64,000 bases of DNA from Ravibacter sp964559125 (lineage in GTDB: Bacteria > Bacteroidota > Bacteroidia > Cytophagales > Spirosomataceae), in assembly GCA_964559125.1 (NCBI GenBank), contig CAZLGW010000020.1:1-64000 (forward strand). The letters run 5' to 3'. Numbering within the stretch: the first letter of the stretch is position 1; each line of letters opens with the position of its first letter. Under the pieces are notes generated by a model, which was not told the origin of the DNA, searched no databases, and worked only from the letters and a program-made list of their open reading frames with translations. Made by a program: the position numbers and the translations under genes. Positions 1 through 5,837 of this stretch are shown here, piece after piece.

Positions 1-304
1 CAATGAAAAACATTTTGCCTTGTAAATTCCTCCAATAAAAGGTTGCAATTCCAAAAACCAGTGTATCTTCAAAATCCAACTGTGAAAGTTTCTCCAAACT
101 CTCCCTGGAAAACTCCATAGCGCTCAATACCTTTACCAGCCTATCCCGGTTTTCGTTGGTTGGTTTTAACCAAATATCGATGTCTCCGGTAGTGCGCTTG
201 TACCCATGGTAAATTACAGCATAGCCGCCAACGATAATGAAGGCGACTTCTGAGTCAAGTAGCTTTTGTATGAAATGCTGGTGGTAGTCGATAAACAGAT
301 TCAT
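1..304 (-). CDS. Nucleotidyltransferase (MNT/AbiEii-like), partial at window edge
   Basis: Reading the minus strand from ATG at 304 gives an open frame of 101 codons that runs off the window. Residues 22-42 carry the nucleotidyltransferase signature: a GG pair (IIVGGYA) followed by R-x-T-x-D-I-D-I-W, where the DxD pair would bind metal and NTP. The family includes antitoxin and resistance-type minimal nucleotidyltransferases. The ATG overlaps the TGA of the small gene 301-495 by four bases (ATGA), so the two are probably translationally coupled. The C-terminal part is missing, so substrate and subfamily cannot be set. A toxin-antitoxin role is possible but not shown. Confidence 0.8.
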   Translation of the reverse strand, partial: MNLFIDYHQHFIQKLLDSEVAFIIVGGYAVIYHGYKRTTGDIDIWLKPTNENRDRLVKVLSAMEFSRESLEKLSQLDFEDTLVFGIATFYWRNLQGKMFFI

Positions 305-495
305 ACATTTCTGGAAAAGTTGACCACGTTCGTTTTCGGACTTAGATTCAACTCTTCGCGAGTTGTGCCATATACACGCAAGATCAGTCCGACGGTCTCT
401 CGAATTCGTTCGACGGGAGGTTGTTCTAAGGTCTTTTGAACTTCTTTGCGAGATGCCTCTCCAAACGACTTGTAAATTCCTATGTGTTTGGTCAT
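301..495 (-). CDS. Small conserved partner of the nucleotidyltransferase
   Basis: A 64-residue basic, soluble protein with no signal peptide. It is the first gene of a two-gene operon, and its stop codon overlaps the start of the nucleotidyltransferase. A promoter fits upstream (see 529-559). The sequence is mostly helical by eye, with a charged N-terminal half (KSFGEASRKEVQKTLEQPP) and a middle segment RIRETVGLILRVYG. I do not recognise a named domain. The tight coupling to a minimal nucleotidyltransferase suggests a partner in a two-component module, but that is inference. Confidence 0.65.
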   Translation of the reverse strand: MTKHIGIYKSFGEASRKEVQKTLEQPPVERIRETVGLILRVYGTTREELNLSPKTNVVNFSRNV

Positions 496-528
496 GGTCG
501 GAATAAATTCAATATGCGCTTACGATAT

Positions 529-559
529 CAAAGATAGGATTAATACTCCCCAATGGCAA
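529..559 (-). promoter_or_regulatory. Bacteroidota-type promoter for the 495-1 operon
   Basis: On the minus strand TATCTTTG (529-536) matches the -7 consensus TAnnTTTG exactly. A TTGC is centred 19 bases upstream as a weak -33 element (consensus TTTG). Transcription would start about 25 bases before the ATG at 495. Confidence 0.5.
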
Positions 560-867
560 CGATTTGCCCGACGTGGTTCAGGCGAACTTTAACAATCCCC
601 TTTAGTCTAAATGTGCTCTGGATATGTATATACGCTATATTGATAAGTTCTTTCTTTTCTTCGACAGAGGTTTCCAGGTGATGCCTAAACATGTAGTTTT
701 TGTTTGCTATCTTTTGTACTCTGAATAAATTGGGGCTGATTTTCAGTTTTCTATTGGAAGGATTTAGCAAATTGATATCATTCAGATCAAAAAACCGTTT
801 TCTCATTTGGGAAGACAAACATTTCATTCTGCTTCATAACTCGAAATTTTACTCCATCTCTTTGTTT
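540..867 (-). pseudogene. Relic of the C-terminal end of a type II-C Cas9
   Basis: The intact frame is 95 codons (827-540) ending in KVRLNHVGQIVAIGEY, preceded by ISPNLFRVQK and FRHHLETSVE. From memory of the family, these match the C-terminus of Bacteroidota type II-C Cas9, including the closing VKVRINHxGxIVxVGEY. The frame just upstream on the same strand encodes MKQNEMFVFPNEKT, which precedes this segment in those Cas9 proteins. It is joined only if one T is removed from the T6 run at 789-794 (minus strand). About 110 residues remain of a protein of more than 1300. No RuvC or HNH part, no cas1/cas2 and no array are present. The alternative is an unrelated small gene starting at 827. Confidence 0.55.
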
Positions 868-918
868 GAAAAAGAAAAACCCGAAGGCTTGACATTGACA
901 GAATCAGGGGCCTTCGGG
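868..918 (-). terminator. Intrinsic terminator of the 1349-987 gene
   Basis: Perfect 9-bp inverted repeat CCCGAAGGC (880-888) / GCCTTCGGG (910-918). On the minus strand it is followed by TTTTTCTTTTTC. It lies about 70 bases past the stop of the gene at 987-1349 and abuts the cas9 relic. Confidence 0.75.
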
Positions 919-986
919 AACTATATTACGAAGTTAAACATACTGATAATGAATTACAAAGATTTTCTCTTTAAAGAGTTTGCAGG

Positions 987-1349
987 CTAAGGTCCAGGTT
1001 TGTAATACTGCCTGAATGCATCAAAATAGCCCCGCTCCAGGATAAAATAGTAGGCTTGGTTCTTCGCGTTCATTTCGATCAGGAAACCTTTGATCAGGTC
1101 TTCCCTGCTTCGCTGATACAGGCCCTCAAGCAAGATGCTCCGGTGCTGATCATGATTTTGCCTGGCGAACGAAGCGGCTTCATGTGTTAAGTCGTTGTTT
1201 TCTTTTTCAGTTGACTGCTTGCTCGCTTTTGATTGTTTGTCATGGAGATTTTCCATAGCTTTAAACGGTTTAATGGGTGTGAGCCCGGTTAGACATGCAC
1301 CCCTGGTTAAGTTGTCGAGACCTGGCAGGGGTGTTTTATTATTATTCAT
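987..1349 (-). CDS. Unknown 120-residue protein
   Basis: A soluble protein of unknown family. The N-terminal third is rich in Pro, Gly and Lys; residues 40-70 are highly polar (HDKQSKASKQSTEKENND) and probably disordered; the C-terminal 50 residues look helical with aromatics (YYFILERGYFDAFRQYYKPGP). There is no signal peptide or membrane segment. Its upstream region carries a dyad element at 1351-1370 that recurs almost exactly before the next gene (1387-1599), so the two are probably co-regulated. An intrinsic terminator follows. The low-GC context suggests acquired DNA. Confidence 0.55.
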   Translation of the reverse strand: MNNNKTPLPGLDNLTRGACLTGLTPIKPFKAMENLHDKQSKASKQSTEKENNDLTHEAASFARQNHDQHRSILLEGLYQRSREDLIKGFLIEMNAKNQAYYFILERGYFDAFRQYYKPGP

Positions 1350-1350
1350 A

Positions 1351-1370
1351 TTTGTTTAATTTTCAAACAA
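1351..1370. promoter_or_regulatory. Dyad operator candidate, copy 1
   Basis: TTTGTTTAATTTTCAAACAA, with TTGTTT/AAACAA arms, sits directly upstream of the start codon of the 987-1349 gene. It differs at one position from the element at 1619-1638. This suggests a shared DNA-binding regulator. Confidence 0.45.
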
Positions 1371-1386
1371 TATTTTGGCAAAAAAA

Positions 1387-1599
1387 TTACCTGGGCGAAT
1401 AATAAACTTCAGTCTTTACATATATATCGCCGAACTCTTTCAATATCTCCAACATTTTGGATTCAGATATACCTAAGTTAAAAGTATAATTCCTCCAAGC
1501 GTTTGTTAAGCGTCCCCTTTTTTGATCGGGAGGTAAATTAGGATACACATTCTTCACCCACCAATCGAATGCCTCACGAACAGAGTCAAATTTTTTCAT
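1387..1599 (-). CDS. Unknown 70-residue protein
   Basis: A small soluble protein with regular hydrophobic and aromatic spacing (FDSVREAFDWWVKNVYPNL), which suggests a folded helical domain. I do not recognise the family. A good promoter ends only a few bases before the ATG, so the mRNA would have an extremely short leader. The -33 box lies inside a dyad element shared with the 987-1349 gene, which would let a repressor bound there block transcription. The two genes are 37 bases apart. Confidence 0.6.
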   Translation of the reverse strand: MKKFDSVREAFDWWVKNVYPNLPPDQKRGRLTNAWRNYTFNLGISESKMLEILKEFGDIYVKTEVYYSPR

Positions 1600-1603
1600 A
1601 GAC

Positions 1604-1639
1604 TAAAGATAGAAAGGATTTGTTTAATTTCCAAACAAA
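1604..1639 (-). promoter_or_regulatory. Promoter with overlapping dyad operator, copy 2
   Basis: Minus strand: TTTG (1632-1635), a 20-base spacer, then TATCTTTA (1604-1611), which is close to the Bacteroidota -33/-7 consensus. The -33 is embedded in TTTGTTTAATTTCCAAACAA (1619-1638, plus strand), a dyad that matches 1351-1370 at 19 of 20 positions. Confidence 0.6.
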
Positions 1640-1654
1640 ACAGCAAATACCCTT

Positions 1655-1732
1655 AAAAAAACGAAACGCCCCGTTTCCGGAGCGTCGATCCCGGAGTACT
1701 ACTCCGGGAGCTGTTCTAGCATCACAAAGATA
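1655..1732 (-). ncRNA. Candidate small RNA, two hairpins with intrinsic terminator
   Basis: On the minus strand a perfect -7 box TATCTTTG (1725-1732) is followed by a 19-base near-palindrome (1690-1708, arms CCCGGAG/CTCCGGG). A 7-bp stem CGCTCCG/CGGGGCG with a GAAA tetraloop and then TTTCGTTTTTTT comes next. This would make a transcript of roughly 62 bases with no reading frame. The -33 box is poor: a TTTG exists but only 14 bases away. It could instead be a tandem terminator for an unidentified transcript. Confidence 0.4.
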
Positions 1733-1760
1733 GATATACCAGATGACAAATTAATGTCTA

Positions 1761-1888
1761 TTTGGATTTAAAAACTACATTTTATACATTTATCCTGAGA
1801 GCAATTCACAATAAGGTTCCGATAGCTATCGGAATCCGTTGTGAAAACATTTGGGTCGCCTCTTGTCCATAAACCAGGAGGCTTTTTT
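1761..1888 (+). promoter_or_regulatory. Promoter, structured leader and attenuator-like terminator before the oxidoreductase gene
   Basis: TTTG (1761-1764), a 20-base spacer and TACATTTA (1785-1792) form a promoter. The leader then has TTCACAA (1805-1811), an 18-base perfect palindrome with core CCGATAGCTATCGG (1817-1834) and TTGTGAA (1839-1845), making one long stem. After it comes GCCTCTTG (1858-1865) / CAGGAGGC (1875-1882), an 8-bp stem with one G-U pair, followed by six T. This is a complete intrinsic terminator 53 bases before the ATG at 1942. It could be an attenuator or a stand-alone RNA. The rest of the 1600-1941 gap shows no gene. Confidence 0.5.
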
Positions 1889-1941
1889 ATGCCCTTTGTC
1901 TCAGGTAGCTTACATCTCCAAACCCGGAACCTGCCCTTCTC

Positions 1942-3243
1942 ATGCGCGTCACCCGTAGAAAATTCCTGAAATCCTCCGTTTTGGCGACTACATTGACGCC
2001 TTTTCAAAATATTCTGGGCGCTAATGACCGCCTCAACGTCGGCCTTATCGGCTGCCGTGGTATGGGCTGGAGCAACCTGTCGAGGTTTCTGAGTAACCCC
2101 GGGGTAAGGTGCCTGGGGCTTGCCGATATCGACCAGTCGGTGTTGGACAAGAGGGCGGTTGATCTAAAGGAGAAGCAGGATACTAAATTTGCTTTGTATC
2201 GCGACTATCGCAGGCTGCTGGATAATAAGGACATCGACGCCGTGATTATCGGCACGCCTGATCACTGGCATTGCCTGCAGTTTGTCGACGCATGTAGGGC
2301 CGGCAAAGACGTATATGTTGAAAAGCCGGTTGCCAACAGTATAGCCGAATGCGACGTGATGGTAGCGGCAGCAAAAAAGTACGCACGCGTCGTACAGGTG
2401 GGACAACAGCAGCGTAGCGGGACACACTGGAAGGAGATGGTGAACGTGATACGTTCAGGTGAATTAGGGAAAATAGGAAGTGTAAAAATCTGGGCGAATT
2501 TCAAATATGCCGCCCTGCAGCCCGCCATACCGGATAGCCCGGTGCCGGAAGGGGTGGATTTTGACCTCTGGCTGGGGCCGGCGCCTGCCAGGACTTTTAA
2601 CAACCAGCGTTTTCATGGTAGTTGGCGGATGTTCTGGGATTATGGCGGCGGACTCATGACCGATTGGGGTGTACACTTGCTTGATATGGGACTGTGGGGA
2701 ATGGACGTCAAAGGGATGCCGGAGAAAATTACGGGGACCGGAGGGAAATTCTATTCTCCCGACGGGGCCCATGAGACATTCGATACGCAAATAGTTACCT
2801 ATACATTCCCGGGTTTCATCATGAGTTGGGAGCACAACGCGGGAGTGGAGTCCGGCCCCTATGACAGACCTTATGGTGTGTTATTTAAAGGCATAAACGG
2901 TACACTGGTAGCCGACCGTGACGGGTGGCAGATTTTACTCGAAACAGATCGAACAACGAAGGAGCCAAGGGTCCCGGCGAAGGAGATGAAAAGTGATCGC
3001 CGGGAGCATAGCGGGCATATCCTGAATTTTATTGAATGTGTCAAAAACAGGGATTTTAATACAGCTTGTCCGATAGAAACAGGTAGCCTGGTAGCCAAAT
3101 ATGCCCATTTTGGAAATATCGCTGCAAGGATGGATGGAGCAGCCCTGCGCTATCGTGACGAGCAGAAAGTATTTGAGGATCCGGCAGCCAATCGTTACCT
3201 TGCTCCTGCCTACAGATCTCCGTGGGTATTTCCTAAAATTTAA
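1942..3243 (+). CDS. Gfo/Idh/MocA family oxidoreductase, Tat-exported
   Basis: 433 residues. A twin-arginine signal (RRKFLKSS, residues 5-12) leads into a Rossmann NAD(P) site G-L-I-G-C-R-G-M-G (34-42). The family motif EKP is at 127-129, and WDYGGGLMTDWGVHLLDM in the second half is typical of periplasmic sugar-type members. These enzymes carry or re-use tightly bound NAD and act on hexose, inositol or keto-glycoside substrates. The ATG at 1942 is chosen because the Tat motif follows at once. The gene is monocistronic and converges on the deacetylase gene with 12 bases between stops. It probably acts in the periplasm with the neighbouring sugar-oxidising enzymes; the substrate is unknown. Confidence 0.9.
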   Translation: MRVTRRKFLKSSVLATTLTPFQNILGANDRLNVGLIGCRGMGWSNLSRFLSNPGVRCLGLADIDQSVLDKRAVDLKEKQDTKFALYRDYRRLLDNKDIDAVIIGTPDHWHCLQFVDACRAGKDVYVEKPVANSIAECDVMVAAAKKYARVVQVGQQQRSGTHWKEMVNVIRSGELGKIGSVKIWANFKYAALQPAIPDSPVPEGVDFDLWLGPAPARTFNNQRFHGSWRMFWDYGGGLMTDWGVHLLDMGLWGMDVKGMPEKITGTGGKFYSPDGAHETFDTQIVTYTFPGFIMSWEHNAGVESGPYDRPYGVLFKGINGTLVADRDGWQILLETDRTTKEPRVPAKEMKSDRREHSGHILNFIECVKNRDFNTACPIETGSLVAKYAHFGNIAARMDGAALRYRDEQKVFEDPAANRYLAPAYRSPWVFPKI

Positions 3244-3255
3244 TGGTGAATTAAA

Positions 3256-4485
3256 CTACCTAACCGGCGTCAGCTTCACCGTCCTCAGGTCCAGCAGCGC
3301 TCCCTTTTCAAATTCCTCCGCAGCCCGGAAGGTTAGCTTATGTCGTCCTTTTTCGAGCCTGACCCTGCCTATCCGTTTTTCTTTGAAGGTTTCCCAGGAG
3401 CCGCTTTTTTCCACGGTTCCGGTAACGGGCTTGTCACCGCCCTCAAGAACGAACTTTTTACCGGCTTCTTCGTCTGAAACAGACCAGTCGAGTAGGACAT
3501 CATATTGCTGCGCCTGTGGTATATCCACCGTCCATTCTACTTTGTCTTTCCCGGTAAACCAGCCGAATGCCTTCCATTCAGGCATGTATTCGATTTTGGG
3601 GCCTTTTGCCGAGGCGTAGCGGGCTTCCAGGATCAGGGGTTTGGCAGGTTGTGCAAACAAGGGCTGTGGGGTATTGATCAGGCCTGCATCCCTTTTCTCT
3701 TTTACATAGGCGGCAATAGTGCCTATCGGTGCGATCCAGATGCCGTTTTTGGGATCCTGTGCATATTGGATGAGCTTTTCAAGCATCGCCAGGCGGGTGG
3801 TCTGCCTGCCTGAATCTGCAGTTTCATGTCCTGCCAGGACAAGCCATTGGCCGTCTTTTTCAGTTTGCTGGATCATAGGCAGGAGCTGTTCGAAGTCTTT
3901 GCCATCCATTTCGACCCCGGTTAGCTGGGCCATATCGCAGTAGGAGGGGTCTACGGGCGCTTCATCCAGCCAGCCGCGCCCTGCTACAAACATGTCGGCA
4001 ATAAGGGGGACAAAGCTCTGTGCATTTTTGCCTCTTCCGATAGTGGTAAGTCCGCAGGGGAAGGCATAGGTGGTAGGGGTAACACCCAGAAGTTCCCTGA
4101 CCTGCCGGTTGGCTTCTTCCAGCTCAGCCCGCATCTTTTCGAGAGTATACATTTCCAAGGCCTTGTCCCTGGACCAGACGAAGTTACCGCTGCAGGGATG
4201 CTCTATAGAATGATTGCCCATTTCATGGCCGTTTTTGACGGCTTTCTTCCATAGCTCGAGATCGGGCTTTACTCTTGAAGGAACGACGTAGAAGGTAGCC
4301 TGTACCCCGTATTTGTCGAACAGGTCTGTACCCTGCCTGATGTTGGTGGTACGGGCATCGTCAAAGCTTAGGCTTAATGCCATGCGCTTGCCTTCAGGCC
4401 AGGGGAATTTTTGGGTGCTTTTTTGAGCGGTCAGGATTTGGAGGCCTAATAAAAAGGCAAAAAGGAATGATAGAACCGATTTCAT
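3256..4485 (-). CDS. Secreted polysaccharide deacetylase (NodB-type) with C-terminal extension
   Basis: 409 residues. A signal peptide (1-20) ends at TA-QKS. The NodB fold shows the first motif LSFDDA (FDD at 41-43, catalytic base and metal Asp) and the metal-binding HEMGNHSIEH (87-96, His92 and His96). After about residue 270 an extra region resembles a beta-sandwich (WTVDIPQAQQYDVLLDWS). It probably removes N- or O-acetyl groups from oligosaccharides in the periplasm. It is the last gene of the 12567-3256 operon, 42 bases after the preceding ceramidase-fold gene. The substrate cannot be read from sequence. Confidence 0.85.
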   Translation of the reverse strand: MKSVLSFLFAFLLGLQILTAQKSTQKFPWPEGKRMALSLSFDDARTTNIRQGTDLFDKYGVQATFYVVPSRVKPDLELWKKAVKNGHEMGNHSIEHPCSGNFVWSRDKALEMYTLEKMRAELEEANRQVRELLGVTPTTYAFPCGLTTIGRGKNAQSFVPLIADMFVAGRGWLDEAPVDPSYCDMAQLTGVEMDGKDFEQLLPMIQQTEKDGQWLVLAGHETADSGRQTTRLAMLEKLIQYAQDPKNGIWIAPIGTIAAYVKEKRDAGLINTPQPLFAQPAKPLILEARYASAKGPKIEYMPEWKAFGWFTGKDKVEWTVDIPQAQQYDVLLDWSVSDEEAGKKFVLEGGDKPVTGTVEKSGSWETFKEKRIGRVRLEKGRHKLTFRAAEEFEKGALLDLRTVKLTPVR

Positions 4486-4527
4486 TATTGGTTTGTATTA
4501 ATTGTATTTTGCATTGAAACGATATAT

Positions 4528-5811
4528 CTATGGTGCACGCATCGGCCCTTCCAGGTAGTTCATGACCCCATTTATCAGGTTGGTTTCCGCTCCAGGGGCA
4601 TACGGCGATACGGTAGGTTCATAACCGCCAAAGGTAATTTCCTTGTCCGTAAGCAAGTAACCCAGCCAACCATTGGTATACCCGTAATAAAACGTATAAG
4701 GGAAAGGCGACCGGTCCCGTACCTGATTGGAGATTTCACAAAACAGCTCAAGCGGCGCTGCCCAAACGGCAATATCACGATTAATTTTCAGAAACCTGAC
4801 AGGAATTTTGACCATCTCCGTACCGGAACTGTTTTTACCGATATAGTCGGACATATATTCCGGCCATCCCATATCCCGGCGCTTGGGCGTTTCGACAACG
4901 ATCCGTCCGGGGCGCAGCGTTACATTCGGATCGGATAGAGACATTTTCGCATTGGCTTCCAGGATCCTGTCGCCCAGCATGGCTTCGAATTCCTTTAACC
5001 TCTCCGGGCCGGCCTGAGTGCTGTATATGGGGGCGATATTACCGGCTGCACCGTTGATAAACAACATAGCAGCGCCGGTTTTTTTCTCCACATAATCAGC
5101 TACGATACCGGGGGCATCTCCGCTGATGAGGGTACATTGCCCGCCTATGACCGTTCCGTGCATGGCGTAGTTGGCAATGATCGTCATGGGTGTTCCGTCG
5201 GCTTTGTCGATCCGGAGCATCCCGATCCGGCGGTCTACGGGCAGATCGGGGTTGTTGCCCAGCGAAGTTTTGCCCTCTACGGTTCTGGCCCTTCGGTTGA
5301 TATTGGCGTTGGAATGCCCCCACCCGACCGACAGGCGTGCCGGTTCCAGTTTTTTTACCGCTTCGGCAACGGCATCCACCAGCTTCCTTTCAGTGATATC
5401 GGTGTATTCTCTATCATACTGATGGGTATAGCGGCCACCCATGAATGTTTCAGGCAGGCCGGGAGGGCCCAGCTCCGGGGCCGAATGCGTATGGGTGAGC
5501 GTCCACCAAAAGTTTTCCGGGGCTATGCCCTGTTCTTTCTGGAGCATAGCCGCTACCTTATCATATTCTGACGGCGCGATTACGCAGATATCTGAAGATA
5601 CCAGTACGAAGCGTGTCTTACCGTCGTCGAGCACGGCCACACGATGATAGATCCGGTCGTGGATACCGGTTGATTTCCTGGCCTGGTAGCCCAGTAATTG
5701 CTGTGCGTTACCAGGTGTGATATCCGTTTTAACGACTGCTGCCCTGAATGCCTGTGCCGCAAGGGTTTGAGCGACCAGCATAAGGACAATGAACAATAGG
5801 GACTGTTTCAT
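4528..5811 (-). CDS. Neutral/alkaline ceramidase N-terminal-domain protein (paralogue A)
   Basis: 427 residues from ATG at 5811, where a signal peptide begins (MKQSLLFIVLMLVAQTLAAQ). An upstream in-frame ATG at 5841 overlaps the preceding stop and would add ten residues. Ceramidase-fold metal motifs are kept: HTHS (107-110) and NYAMH (214-218). The catalytic hexapeptide GDVSPN of true neutral ceramidases is GNIAPI here, so the nucleophile serine is Ala260. It also lacks the C-terminal domain (true enzymes are about 650-750 residues). It is paralogous to 8892-10229 across its whole length and probably acts on a glycan-related substrate rather than ceramide. Confidence 0.85.
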   Translation of the reverse strand: MKQSLLFIVLMLVAQTLAAQAFRAAVVKTDITPGNAQQLLGYQARKSTGIHDRIYHRVAVLDDGKTRFVLVSSDICVIAPSEYDKVAAMLQKEQGIAPENFWWTLTHTHSAPELGPPGLPETFMGGRYTHQYDREYTDITERKLVDAVAEAVKKLEPARLSVGWGHSNANINRRARTVEGKTSLGNNPDLPVDRRIGMLRIDKADGTPMTIIANYAMHGTVIGGQCTLISGDAPGIVADYVEKKTGAAMLFINGAAGNIAPIYSTQAGPERLKEFEAMLGDRILEANAKMSLSDPNVTLRPGRIVVETPKRRDMGWPEYMSDYIGKNSSGTEMVKIPVRFLKINRDIAVWAAPLELFCEISNQVRDRSPFPYTFYYGYTNGWLGYLLTDKEITFGGYEPTVSPYAPGAETNLINGVMNYLEGPMRAP

Positions 5812-5837
5812 TATTTTAGGGTTGATTTTATTTAATA

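Noticed and set aside
700..990. Plus-strand open frame of 96 codons over the cas9 relic and terminator
   Set aside because: It is antisense to the relic and includes the terminator hairpin of the 987-1349 gene; composition is low-complexity hydrophobic.
1768..2007. Minus-strand open frame over the leader and Tat signal
   Set aside because: It runs through the palindrome and terminator and overlaps the well-supported oxidoreductase start; no domain.
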